Below, one piece after another: positions 1-9,315 of a DNA stretch of 64,000 nucleotides (the stretch's first letter is position 1; each line of letters starts with the position of its first letter). Source of the stretch: DATKMK01 sp035541895 (GTDB taxonomy: Bacteria; Desulfobacterota; Binatia; HRBIN30; JACQVA1); contig DATKMK010000043.1 in assembly GCA_035541895.1 (NCBI GenBank), positions 1 through 64,000 on the forward strand, in the 5' to 3' direction. Both the position numbers and the translations under genes were made by a program. Below the pieces are notes generated by a model. The model saw only the letters and a list, made by a program, of their open reading frames with translations, did not search any database and was not told where the DNA came from.

Positions 1-147
1 GATCACCACCAAGTGAGTGTCCCTGGTATCGACGCCCCCACCCTCATCGAAGACCGCTGCGCGCAGAGTATATTCACCTGCCTCACCTCGGCTCGGCAGC
101 AGCTCAAGTCTGGCGTTACCGTCTCCCCTATCGGTGAACACCTCCAC
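1..147 (-). CDS. Possible fragment of a secreted beta-sandwich repeat protein, cut by the window edge
   Basis: On the minus strand an open frame runs off the left edge. It reads like a repeat from a cadherin/Ig-like secreted protein: a short D-G-N-A-R-L-E-L strand, a P-x-R-G-E-A-G-E-Y-T-L turn, then A-V-F-D-E-G-G-G and a T-H-L-V-V strand. A stop codon lies at 154-156 in this frame, so translation would have to start at the GTG at 145-147. That start would fall inside the repeat fold and has no clear ribosome binding site. It is therefore either a decayed gene end or a frameshifted gene. The similarity is by pattern only; another possibility is chance. Confidence 0.3.
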   Translation of the reverse strand, partial: MEVFTDRGDGNARLELLPSRGEAGEYTLRAAVFDEGGGVDTRDTHLVVI

Positions 148-277
148 CCCACTTTACGACCACGCCCTTTTTGCACGCTCTCGTCCTCGCGGGGGAGTTT
201 CTCAGCAGCCTGCTAGAGCGGCTGGGTGAACCGCTCGAAGCGCAGGTCGATCGGTCTTGCGGCCATCTTCCGACCGC

Positions 278-306
278 GTGCGTTCGCCGAGCAGCGGCAC
301 TATACT
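278..306 (+). promoter_or_regulatory. Candidate promoter of the polymerase gene with almost no leader
   Basis: TATACT at 301-306 matches the -10 consensus at five of six positions. A weak -35 (GTGCGT, 278-283) lies 17 bases upstream. Transcription would begin near 313, three bases before the ATG at 316, and no Shine-Dalgarno sequence precedes that ATG. This favours ATG 316 over the upstream GTG at 226. Confidence 0.25.
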
Positions 307-315
307 CCACCGCCC

Positions 316-2616
316 ATGCGCGGGTTTGTGTTGACTCCCACGTATCGGGTCGCCAACGGCGTACCCGAGGTCCACCTCTACGGCGTGCTCGAATCAGGCG
401 AACCGTGCCTGATCATCGACGATCGAACGCGCCCGCACTTCTTCATTCGAGCGGCCGACGCTGACGTGGCCCGCAAGCTCGGCGTCGGCGTGCAGCCAAC
501 CGACTTGCGCTCGCTCGCCGGCGAGCCGGTGGCGACGATCACCGTCGGCGTGCCCGGCGATGTCCCGCCGTTGCGCCGCAAGCTCGAAGAGCGCGGCGTC
601 GTCTGCCTCGAAGCCGACGTGCGCTTCGCGTACCGCTACCTCATCGATCGCGGAATCCGCGGTGCATTCCAGGTCAGCGGCACATCCCAGCACCACGGGC
701 GCCTCGGGCGCGTGTTCCGCAATCCCGAGATCACACCGGCGCATTGGAAACCGGCGCTGAAGGTGCTGTCGATCGACATCGAGACCAGCCTCGACGGCGA
801 GCAATTGTATTCGATCGCGCTGCACACGCGCGAGTTCAGCCGCGTTCTGCTCGTCGGTCACCAGGTCTTCGAGCGCGCCGAGCCGGTGCACTCGGAGAAG
901 GCCGCCATCCGCCGTTTTCTCGAATACGTCGAAATCCTCGACCCCGACGTGGTCACCGGCTGGAACGTCGTCGACTTCGACTTGGCGTTTCTCTCTCGCG
1001 CCGCCCATCGCCACGGCATTCACTTCGCGATCGGCCGCTCCGACGATGAATTCGATTTGCGCAAAGACGCGTCGTTCACGCGCGAGTCGCGAGCGGTGAC
1101 GTATGGGCGGGTCGTCCTCGACGCGCTGTCGCTGCTGCGCGGTGCATTCATCCGGCTCGACGACTACAAGCTCGAAACCGCCGCGCAGGCGTTCCTCGGC
1201 ACCGGCAAACTGTTCGCCGGCGACGGCCGTCATGAGCAGATCGCCGCGGCCTACGAGCACGACCCGCAGTTGTTGGTGGACTACAACCTGAAGGATGCGC
1301 AACTGGTCAGCGCGATTCTGGATCGCACCGGTCTGATCGATCTGGCGATCGAGCGCAGTCTGTTGACCGGTATGCAGCTCGATCGGGTCAGCGCCGCCAT
1401 CGCCTCGGTCGATTCGCTCTATCTCGGCGAACTGCGCCGTCGCGGCCTGGTCGCGCCGTCGGTGGGTACCGACGAGCAGGAGGCCCGGATCACCGGCGGC
1501 TATGTGATGAATTCGCGGCCCGGCCTCTATCGCAACGTGCTGGTGTTCGACTTCAAGAGTCTGTACCCGAGCATCATTCGGACCTTGAATCTCGATCCGC
1601 TCACCTACGATCCCAAACCGGCACCGGGCCGCGGCGACATCGTCGCGCCCAACGGTGCGCACTTTCGCCGCGATGTGCCGGGGATTTTGCCCGACTTGGT
1701 GGCACGGCTGGCCACCGAGCGCGAGCAGGCGAAACGCGCGGGGCAGCCGGTGAAGGCCAACGCCATCAAGATTTTGATGAACTCGATGTTCGGCGTGCTC
1801 GGCTCGGGCGTCTCGCGTCTGTTCTTTCCCGCGGTCGCCAACGCGATCACGCATGCGGGCCAGCACTTCATCAAGATCGCGGCCGACCACGCCGTGGCGC
1901 GCGGCTACGAGGTCATTTACGGCGACACCGATTCATTGTTCGTGCATCCCAACGAGCCCGACCCCGAACGCGCGTTGGCGCTTGCCGAGCCGCTGCGTGC
2001 CGACATCGGCGCGGCGGTTGCCCATGCGGTGCGCCACGAGTTTGGTTGCGACAGCCATCTCGAGTTGGAATTCGAGAAGCTCTACCGCCGCTTCTTCTTG
2101 CCCGAAGTGCGCGGCGGCAAGGTCGGCAGCAAGAAGCGCTACGCCGGCTTGCTCGTGACCGACGGGCGCGAAGACATCGAGTTTGTCGGCCTCGAATCGG
2201 TGCGGCGTGATTGGAGTGAAGTGAGCAAGCGATTCCAAGGCGAATTGTTGCAGCGTGTGTTTCACGATCAGCCGATCGAGGGGTTCATCAAGACGTTTGT
2301 CGCCGATCTTGGCGCCGGCAAATTCGACGCCCTGCTCGCGTACAAAAAGGCGATTCGCAAGGATCTCGGTGCCTACACCAAGACCACTCCGGCCCACGTG
2401 AAAGCCGCGCGCAAGCTGCGGGGTGGCGTCGGGCGCATCGTCGAGTATGTGGTCACCCGCAACGGTCCCGAGCCGGTGGGCGAAGAGACCGCGCCGCCCG
2501 ATTATGCGCACTACATCGAGCACCAACTCGAACCGGTCGCGGATGCGATCCTGCGCTTTCTCGGTACCGACTTCGCCACCATCGTAGAACGTCGCCGGCA
2601 GTTGAAGTTGTTTTGA
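316..2616 (+). CDS. polB: Family B DNA polymerase (DNA polymerase II type)
   Basis: This 766-residue protein is a B-family DNA polymerase with 3'-5' proofreading exonuclease. In E. coli the family member Pol II takes part in damage bypass and replication restart. All exonuclease motifs are visible: Exo I around DIET, Exo II in TGWNVVDFD, and Exo III as YNLKDAQL. The polymerase motifs follow: DFKSLYPS (motif A), K-x3-NSMFG (motif B) and YGDTDS (motif C, two catalytic Asp). Motif B has Phe where many relatives have Tyr. The length is close to E. coli Pol II (783 residues). An upstream in-frame GTG at 226 would add 30 Arg-rich residues with no family similarity, so ATG 316 is preferred. It stands alone, with the HNH gene just downstream. 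Confidence 0.93.
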   Translation: MRGFVLTPTYRVANGVPEVHLYGVLESGEPCLIIDDRTRPHFFIRAADADVARKLGVGVQPTDLRSLAGEPVATITVGVPGDVPPLRRKLEERGVVCLEADVRFAYRYLIDRGIRGAFQVSGTSQHHGRLGRVFRNPEITPAHWKPALKVLSIDIETSLDGEQLYSIALHTREFSRVLLVGHQVFERAEPVHSEKAAIRRFLEYVEILDPDVVTGWNVVDFDLAFLSRAAHRHGIHFAIGRSDDEFDLRKDASFTRESRAVTYGRVVLDALSLLRGAFIRLDDYKLETAAQAFLGTGKLFAGDGRHEQIAAAYEHDPQLLVDYNLKDAQLVSAILDRTGLIDLAIERSLLTGMQLDRVSAAIASVDSLYLGELRRRGLVAPSVGTDEQEARITGGYVMNSRPGLYRNVLVFDFKSLYPSIIRTLNLDPLTYDPKPAPGRGDIVAPNGAHFRRDVPGILPDLVARLATEREQAKRAGQPVKANAIKILMNSMFGVLGSGVSRLFFPAVANAITHAGQHFIKIAADHAVARGYEVIYGDTDSLFVHPNEPDPERALALAEPLRADIGAAVAHAVRHEFGCDSHLELEFEKLYRRFFLPEVRGGKVGSKKRYAGLLVTDGREDIEFVGLESVRRDWSEVSKRFQGELLQRVFHDQPIEGFIKTFVADLGAGKFDALLAYKKAIRKDLGAYTKTTPAHVKAARKLRGGVGRIVEYVVTRNGPEPVGEETAPPDYAHYIEHQLEPVADAILRFLGTDFATIVERRRQLKLF

Positions 2617-2694
2617 CCGTTCGGACTGCGCGACCGGCGGAGCAAATCGCGTCGTACCTTTGATGTACGGGTGATGAACGGCTCAAGACTGATT

Positions 2695-2721
2695 TTGCGA
2701 ACCGAGCGTAGTAGCTATAAT
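2695..2721 (+). promoter_or_regulatory. Consensus -10 placed seven bases before a start codon (leaderless promoter)
   Basis: A perfect TATAAT lies at 2716-2721, with TTGCGA at 2695-2700 as -35 (15-base spacer) or TTTGCG one base earlier (16 bases). The expected +1 is at about 2728, which is the A of the HNH gene's ATG, so the mRNA would have no 5' leader. No Shine-Dalgarno is present. Confidence 0.5.
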
Positions 2722-2727
2722 TCGCGC

Positions 2728-3054
2728 ATGGCAACCCGCAGCTTTCGTCCTCGCCGGCACCGCGCCAGCACGCCGCCGGACACCGACGCCATCATCCGCG
2801 AGGCCAAGGCCGCCGCGGTCGCGCGCATGCAAGGCTATCGTGCGCGATCATTGGTGCTCCACGGCTGGATCTGCGCCAAGTGTGCACGCGAGTTCGACGA
2901 GAAGACGCTCCATCTGCTGACCGTCCATCATCGCGACGGCAACCACGAGAACAATCCTCCCGACGGGAGCAACTGGGAGAATCTCTGCATTGATTGCCAC
3001 GACGACGAACACAGCCGCGACCGGCTCGCCGACTACCTCGCGGGCCGCGATTAG
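2728..3054 (+). CDS. YajD-like HNH nuclease family protein
   Basis: This is a 108-residue basic protein of the HNH endonuclease fold, similar to the YajD family. It contains a C-A-K-C pair near residue 52, then T-V-H-H-R-D-G-N (the HH core), an N-W-E-N-L segment with its Asn, and C-I-D-C-H-D-D-E-H supplying the second Cys pair and the last His. The four cysteines should form a structural zinc site and the His residues the metal-dependent nicking site. Cellular substrates of YajD proteins are not established. The start is the ATG directly after a consensus -10 box; the 19 residues encoded upstream in frame have no family similarity. Nothing nearby suggests restriction or phage context. Confidence 0.85.
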   Translation: MATRSFRPRRHRASTPPDTDAIIREAKAAAVARMQGYRARSLVLHGWICAKCAREFDEKTLHLLTVHHRDGNHENNPPDGSNWENLCIDCHDDEHSRDRLADYLAGRD

Positions 3055-3132
3055 CCGTTGGGCCCGGCGCATCGGTGCCATGCCAGACGCGGCATCGAGT
3101 CGTCCTTCCTCACAAGACGTGGTGGCGATTCG

Positions 3133-3146
3133 GTGACGATTGTCAC
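3133..3146. promoter_or_regulatory. Inverted repeat upstream of the secreted protease, resembling a site at 40140
   Basis: GTGAC-GATT-GTCAC forms a 14-base inverted repeat about 177 bases before the protease start. Its inner 12 bases (TGACGATTGTCA) differ at one position from the perfect palindrome TGACAATTGTCA at 40140-40151. It could be an operator; no cognate regulator is encoded in the window. The rest of 3055-3322 shows no gene. Confidence 0.3.
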
Positions 3147-3322
3147 AACAAAACCCGCCCCGGTGCCGAGAGTACGCGGCTCGAAGAGGGTATGGGCTTC
3201 ACCCAGACCGAAGCAAATTCGCGGACTTCAATGGCATGAGATTGGCTGGACGTTTCGCCCCGAGGCTTGGAGGCTTGGATGAGCTCGCCGCAGCAACGAA
3301 CCGGTCACCGCCTCGACATCGC

Positions 3323-6300
3323 ATGAGCAATCGATTCGGACAAGCTGGGTTGGCAGGAGCGGTCGCACTTGCGACGCTGCTGGCAGCGATGCGAGCGGCA
3401 AACGCGCGGCCGGTCCAATCAAGCGACGGGGTCCCGCCGTCCATCTTGCGCTGGGAGGTGGTCCGCAACGCGGCCCTGCAGCCGCGCGCGGCGGGGGGAG
3501 CCGGCGCGGTCGATGGACGCCAACACGCAAGCTTTCAGGCGCTGGGTCGCTCGTTTGATCTCGACTTAGAGGTCAACCCGCTCTTCGCCCCGGGCGCCAA
3601 GAATCTTTGGGTCGGCGACGCTGGGGTGGTCGAGGAGGCGCCAACGATCACCTTGTACCGCGGGAAGGTGAGCGGCGAGCCCGACTCGTGGGTTCGTGTC
3701 ACTGTCCGCAACGGCGCGCTTGACGGCATGATCCACACGGCCGCGGAGACCTACTTCGTCGAGCCGCGCGCGCGCTACTTCGCCGGCGCGGCGGCCCACG
3801 AGATGATCGCCTACCGGCTGTCGGATACGTCCCAAGCGCTCGACGCCGGGAGTTGCGCCGCGCAACATCCGGCCGGCCATCGGTGGTCGAACGCCGACGC
3901 GGTCGCGCATTCGTTGCGCGAATTCACCGCCGACAGCGGCGGTGGAGCGGCGGCGGTGACCTACAAGCAAGCCACCGTCGGCATTGTCGGCGACTACGCC
4001 TACTACCAAGCTCACCTCGATAAGTCGGCGAGCGACATGCAGAACATCCTCAATCAGGTCGACGGCGTCTATCGGAGCGAACTCAGCGTCACGCTCTCGA
4101 TCGCGCAGACGATCGTGTTCACCGCCTCGGGGAGTGATCCGTGGAACAACGTCTGCTTCAACAACTTCTGCTCAGTTCACCAGCAGCAATCGTGCACCAC
4201 CAACGCAAATTGTCCGAGCGGCGAGACGTGCGTCCCGACCACCGACTACTCGTGCTTACTCGGCAAGTTCAGCACCTACCACAACACCTCGGGCAGTCCG
4301 GTGTACGGCGACGCGCTGGCGCACTTGTTCACGCGACGCAACCTCACCGGAAATGTGATCGGCGTCGCCTGGATCGGGTCGGTCTGCGACAACTACTACG
4401 GCAGCGGCTTGTCGGAAGACTTTACGACCGACACAAAGTCGATGGTGTTGCTGATCGCCCACGAGATCGGACACAACTTCAATTCCCCGCACGACAACGT
4501 CGCGGTCGCTTCGAGTTCGAACTGCGGCATCACCGAGACGTCCGCGTGTGCTTCGGCCTCGGGCGGGTACATCATGAACCCGTGTCTCTTCTCCTCGCTC
4601 AACACGTTGTTCACCAGTTGCAGCAAGACACAAATCAACGGTTTCCTACCCAGCGCAAGCTGCATGACGAATGTCACCCTCGATACCCCATCGCCCACCG
4701 CGACGGCGACTCCAACGCCGACGTTCACCGTGCCGGGCCCGACGTCCACCAAGACCGCGATACCCACAGCCACCCTTCCGCCGACGCCCACGTCGACGCC
4801 GAGCATTCCGATGGGCTACTGGAAGTTCGATGAAGGCAGCGGCACGGTCGTCAGCGACAGCAGCGGACTCGGCAACACCGGAACCGCAGAGAATGGAATG
4901 GCGTGGGGGAGCGGTCGTGTCGGTAATGGCGGCGTATTCGACGGCGGCAACGACGACGTGCGCGTCGCCAACAGTTCCAGCCTGAACATCACCGGCACCG
5001 GCTTGTCGATCGAGGCCTGGGTCAAGCCGACGGCGGTGGACAGCTACCGCGTGTTGGTACACAAGGATCAACAATACTCACTCACCATCAGCAACGGTCA
5101 GCTTTCGTATGCCGATAGCATCACGTGGAGCTACGCGACCATCGGCAGCTACGGCAGCGTGCCGGCCGGCGTGTGGAGCCACGTCGCCGTCACCTTCGAT
5201 GGCAGCGTGATCCGTTTCTACGTGAACGGGGTCGAAGTCGGTAACAAGGCGCGCGCCGGCAGCCTCACCGCGACCAGCAATCCTGTGTGTCTTGGCGCCT
5301 ACGGGTGCTCGGCGCTCCAATTGGCCGGAACGTTGGACGAAGTAGTCGTGTATGCGCGACCCCTATCCGCTTCCGAAGTGCAGGCCCATTTCGCCGCCGC
5401 CCCGCCGCTGCCAACGGCGACCGGGACGGCGACGCAGACGGGTACGGTGACGCAGACACCAACGCTCTCCCCTGTGCCAACTGCGACCGTCACGCTTCAG
5501 CCGACACCGAGCGTGACGGCGAGCATTACCCAGACGCCCCTCGATACGCCGGTGCCGACCAACACCGTGCCGGGCGCACCGACGTCGACCCTGACGACGG
5601 CTCCGACGGTCACATTCACCGTGCCGCCGACACCCACACTCACGACTGCGCTCGCGACTCCGACGTCGACCGCGGGTCCGGCCGCGCTGTGGCGATTCGA
5701 CGAGGGCGCAGGCACGGTTGTCAGCGACGGCAGCGGGTCGGGCAATACCGGCACGGCCGAAAACGGAATGGCGTGGGGCGCGGGCAAGATCGGCAACGCG
5801 GGGGTGTTCGACGGCGTCAACGATGACGTTCGCGTTGCGAGCACGACCACGACAAACGTCACCGGCACAGGTCTGTCGATCGAAGCTTGGGTAAAGCCGA
5901 CCGCCACCGACGGCATTCGCGTGTTGGTGCACAAGGAACAACAATACTCGCTGGCGATTTCCGCCGGGCAACTTACGTTCGCCGACAGCATCATGTGGAG
6001 CTACGCAAACATGGGCTCGTATGGCACCGTTGCAGTGGGTTCGTGGAGCCATGTAGCAGTGACGTTCGACGGCAGCATCGTGCGCTTCTACGTCAACGGC
6101 GTCGAGGTCGGGAACAAGGCGCATGTCGGCTCGATCGCAGCCACGACCAACCAGGTGTCGCTGGGCCGATACAATTTCGGGGCGCTCCCCTTCGCCGGGA
6201 GTTTGGATGAGACGGCGCTCTACGCTCGCACGCTTTCAGCGGCGGAGATTCAGGCGCACTTCAACAGTGCCAACGCCCCCACGGTCACGCGAACCGCAAC

Positions 6301-7090
6301 GGCGTCGATCACCGCCACCGCGACTCGTACGCCCAGCTCTACGGTTGGGACTCCTGCCACTGCCACGCCGGTGCCGCCGGTCGGCAATTGGCGATTCGAA
6401 GAAGGCACTGGCACGACGGTGAGCGATAGCAGCGGGTCCGGTAACACCGGCATTGCGGAAAACGGGATGGCGTGGGGCACGGGCCGGATCGGCAAGGGCG
6501 GCGTTTTCGACGGCGTCAACGACGACGTACGGATCGGCAACACTTCAACGATGAACATCACCGGCACCGGCTTGTCGATCGAAGCGTGGGTGAAACCGAC
6601 CGCGACCGACAGCATCCGAGTGCTGGTGCACAAGGAACAACAATACTCGCTGGCAATTTCAGCCGGGCAGCTGACGTTCGCGGACGGCATCATGTGGAGT
6701 TACGCCAACATGGGTTCGTACGGCACCGTGCCGGCGGGCTCGTGGAGCCACGTGGCGGTGACATTCGACGGTAATATCGTACGCTTCTACATCAACGGCG
6801 TTGAGGTCGGGAACAAGGCGCACGTCGGGTCGCTGACTGCGACGACCAACCAAGTGTGCCTCGGCCGGTACAACTTCGGCTCACTTCCCTTCGCCGGCAC
6901 GCTCGACGAGGTCAGCGTGTATCGGCGCGCGTTGTCGGCGACCGAAGTACAGTCACATTTCAGCGCGGCGTCCGACCTGCGTCCGCCCGCGTCCGATCAG
7001 GCCAGCGGAAGCTTGAACGCGTTCACCGTACCATTCACCGTCGGCGCCGACTGGTTGCTGAACGCATTGAAGAGCTGGGCGAGGAACTGA
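3323..7090 (+). CDS. Secreted ADAM/reprolysin-like (M12B) zinc metalloprotease with three LamG domains
   Basis: This is a 1255-residue exported protein. Residues 1-28 form a signal peptide ending A-N-A. Residues ~70-150 resemble the reprolysin propeptide (S-F-D-L-D-L-E strand, Y-R-G-K-V, S-W-V-R-V-T-V). The catalytic domain carries HEIGHNFNSPHD at 380-391, the HExxHxxxxxHD signature shared with animal ADAM proteases, and a Y-I-M-N-P Met-turn further on. A Cys-rich loop (C-T-T-N-A-N-C-P-S-G-E-T-C) precedes the active site. Three LamG (Laminin_G_3 type) modules follow at ~497-690, 788-981 and 1020-1214, separated by Thr/Pro-rich linkers. The last ~40 residues show no sorting motif I recognise. 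ATG 3323 is chosen because it opens the signal peptide; an earlier in-frame start would bury it. The substrate is unknown. Confidence 0.85.
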   Translation: MSNRFGQAGLAGAVALATLLAAMRAANARPVQSSDGVPPSILRWEVVRNAALQPRAAGGAGAVDGRQHASFQALGRSFDLDLEVNPLFAPGAKNLWVGDAGVVEEAPTITLYRGKVSGEPDSWVRVTVRNGALDGMIHTAAETYFVEPRARYFAGAAAHEMIAYRLSDTSQALDAGSCAAQHPAGHRWSNADAVAHSLREFTADSGGGAAAVTYKQATVGIVGDYAYYQAHLDKSASDMQNILNQVDGVYRSELSVTLSIAQTIVFTASGSDPWNNVCFNNFCSVHQQQSCTTNANCPSGETCVPTTDYSCLLGKFSTYHNTSGSPVYGDALAHLFTRRNLTGNVIGVAWIGSVCDNYYGSGLSEDFTTDTKSMVLLIAHEIGHNFNSPHDNVAVASSSNCGITETSACASASGGYIMNPCLFSSLNTLFTSCSKTQINGFLPSASCMTNVTLDTPSPTATATPTPTFTVPGPTSTKTAIPTATLPPTPTSTPSIPMGYWKFDEGSGTVVSDSSGLGNTGTAENGMAWGSGRVGNGGVFDGGNDDVRVANSSSLNITGTGLSIEAWVKPTAVDSYRVLVHKDQQYSLTISNGQLSYADSITWSYATIGSYGSVPAGVWSHVAVTFDGSVIRFYVNGVEVGNKARAGSLTATSNPVCLGAYGCSALQLAGTLDEVVVYARPLSASEVQAHFAAAPPLPTATGTATQTGTVTQTPTLSPVPTATVTLQPTPSVTASITQTPLDTPVPTNTVPGAPTSTLTTAPTVTFTVPPTPTLTTALATPTSTAGPAALWRFDEGAGTVVSDGSGSGNTGTAENGMAWGAGKIGNAGVFDGVNDDVRVASTTTTNVTGTGLSIEAWVKPTATDGIRVLVHKEQQYSLAISAGQLTFADSIMWSYANMGSYGTVAVGSWSHVAVTFDGSIVRFYVNGVEVGNKAHVGSIAATTNQVSLGRYNFGALPFAGSLDETALYARTLSAAEIQAHFNSANAPTVTRTATASITATATRTPSSTVGTPATATPVPPVGNWRFEEGTGTTVSDSSGSGNTGIAENGMAWGTGRIGKGGVFDGVNDDVRIGNTSTMNITGTGLSIEAWVKPTATDSIRVLVHKEQQYSLAISAGQLTFADGIMWSYANMGSYGTVPAGSWSHVAVTFDGNIVRFYINGVEVGNKAHVGSLTATTNQVCLGRYNFGSLPFAGTLDEVSVYRRALSATEVQSHFSAASDLRPPASDQASGSLNAFTVPFTVGADWLLNALKSWARN

Positions 7091-9315
7091 CGGGCCATCG
7101 CCTCGCGCGCCGATGCGCGCGATTGCAGCTTGCGATAGGGACTCCCGCCCATTGTCGGTGTGGGGTCGGGGGAGCGCGGACTCGTGGTTTTGCCCGCGAT
7201 GCTTGCTCGTAGATTGACCGTTCAACAGCATCGTTGGTTGGTGACGTTCACCGTGCTTGCCGCGGCAAGCGGAGCGCCGAGCGGCGCGCGCGCGATCGAC
7301 ACACCGACGAGCATCGCGACCGTCACCCCGACGCCGACGTCGAGCGGTCCCGTGGGCGCGTGGTCCTTCGACGATGGCGCCGGAACCAACGTCGCCGACA
7401 ACAGCGGCTCGGGCAATAACGGCGTCGCCGAGAACGGCATGAGCTGGGGTGCGGGTCGCATCGGCGGCGGCGGGGTGTTTGACGGCAGCAACGATGACGT
7501 GCGCGTCGCCAACAGTGCGAGCCTGAACATCGCTGGATCGGCTCTGTCGCTCGAAGCCTGGGTCAAGCCGACCGCCGTGAATAGCTACCGCGTCCTGATC
7601 CACAAGGAGTTGCAATACTCGCTGGCGATCCTCAACGGCCAACTCACGTACGCCGACAGCATCACCTGGAGCTACGCAACCATCGGCAGCTACGGCAGCG
7701 TGCCCGCCGGCGTGTGGACGCACGTCGCGGTCACTTTCGACGGCAGCATCCTTCGCTTCTACGTCAACGGCGTCGCGGTCGGGAACAAGATCCGCGCGGG
7801 GACGCTCACCGCGACGAACAATCCGCTCTGCTTGGGCGCGTACAATTGCTCGGCGCTCGCGTTGAAGGGCACGTTGGATGAGGTGCGAGTGTACGACCGG
7901 CTGTTGTCCGCCGCCGATGTGCAATCGCACTTCGCCGCGCCACCGGTTGCCAAGTGGCGCTTCGAAGAAGGCAGCGGCACGGTCGTCGGCGATAGCAGCG
8001 GGTTAGGAAACACCGGCACCGCCGAAAACGGCATGACCTGGGGCGCCGGCAAGGTCGGCGGCGCCGGTCTCTTCGACGGCGTCAACGACGACGTGCGCGT
8101 CATCAACAGCCCGACGCTCAACATCACCGGTCAAGCTCTGTCGATCGAAGCCTGGGTGAAGCCGTCCGCAACCAACAGCTATCGCGTGCTGCTCCACAAG
8201 GAACTGCAGTACTCGCTGGCGATCCTCAACGGCCAACTCACGTACGCCGACAGCGTCACCTGGAGCTACACGACCATCGGCAGCTACGGCAGCGTACCGG
8301 CCGGCGTGTGGACGCACGTTGCGGTCACCTTCGACGGCAGCATCATTCGCTTCTACGTCAACGGCGTCGAGGTCGGAAACAAGATGCGCGCGGGGACGCT
8401 GACGGCAACCGCGAACCCAGTGTGCTTGGGGGCATACACCTGCAGCGCATTGCAACTCGCGGGCGCGCTCGACGAAGTTGCCGTGTACGCACGAACCGTT
8501 TCGGCGGACGAGATTTTCGCTCACGCCAACAGCGGCACTCCTCCGACACCGACCGCCGTCGCCTCGGCGACGGTCACGGCCACACAACCGAGCGCCACGC
8601 CGTCCGTCACGACGGCGACTACAATGACGCCGACCATCACCGTCACGCGCAGCGTCACTCGCACCACCACCCCAACGCCGACATCGACCGCCACATCGGC
8701 GAGTCCCACCAGCACGGCTCCGGTAGGCAACTGGCGATTCGAGGAGAACACCGGCGCTGCGGTTAACGACAGCAGCGGGTCGGGAAACACCGGCACCGCC
8801 GAGAACGGGATGACCCGCGCGACCGGCAAGGTCGGACGCGCCGGCGTCTTCGACGGAGTCGACGATCAGGTGCGCATTCTCAACAGTTCGAGTTTGAACA
8901 TCAGCGGGCCGGCGCTGACGCTCGAAGCGTGGGTCAAGCCGACCGCAACCGATAGTTACCGCGTTCTGATTCACAAGGAGATGCAGTACTCGCTGGCAAT
9001 CGCCGATGGTCAGCTCACCTACGCCGACAGCATCACCTGGAGCTTCGCAACCATCGGCAGCTACGGCAGTATCTCGGCCGGTGTGTGGACCTACGTGGCG
9101 GTGACGTTCGACGGCACGGTACTGCGCTTCTATATCAACGGCGCGGAGGTCGGGAACGTCGCGCACAACGGTTCCCTCAGCACGACCGGCAATCCGCTCT
9201 GCCTCGCGGCGTACAACTGCGGCGGGCTACGCCTGGCCGGCAGCCTCGACGAGGTTGCGGTCTATCGCCGCGCGCTGTCAGCGGCGGAGATTCAAGCGCA
9301 CTACGCCGGCCCGTC
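4811..9315 (+). repeat. Six homologous LamG-encoding modules across two adjacent genes
   Basis: Six modules of ~580 bases start near 4811, 5684, 6380 (protease gene), 7352, 7949 and 8723 (propeller gene). Each encodes the same series: W-x-F-E-E-G-x-G, D-S-S-G-x-G-N-T-G, A-E-N-G-M, S-I-E-A-W-V-K-P, V-A-V-T-F-D-G, R-F-Y-x-N-G, L-D-E-V. Long stretches are near-identical at nucleotide level, especially modules 2 and 3 and modules 4 and 5. Modules 4 and 5 are almost contiguous; the others are spaced by Thr/Pro linkers. This implies recent duplication or gene conversion. Confidence 0.85.
7103..7122 (+). terminator. GC-rich hairpin between the two LamG genes
   Basis: TCGCGCGC-CGAT-GCGCGCGA is a perfect 8-bp stem with a 4-base loop, starting 13 bases after the protease stop codon. 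No T-run follows, so it may be a weak terminator, a processing or stability hairpin, or only GC-rich spacer. Confidence 0.35.

Noticed and set aside
226..315. Upstream GTG start for the DNA polymerase
   Set aside because: The extra 30 residues are basic and unrelated to the family, there is no ribosome binding site, and a -10-like box sits just before ATG 316.
394..1890. Minus-strand open frame of ~500 codons inside the polymerase gene
   Set aside because: It is antisense to all polymerase and exonuclease motifs and has no recognisable domain; a GC-rich shadow frame.
4811..9315. Regular repeats considered as a CRISPR or satellite array
   Set aside because: The repeat unit is ~580 bases and stays in frame, encoding LamG domains; there are no short palindromic repeats with spacers.
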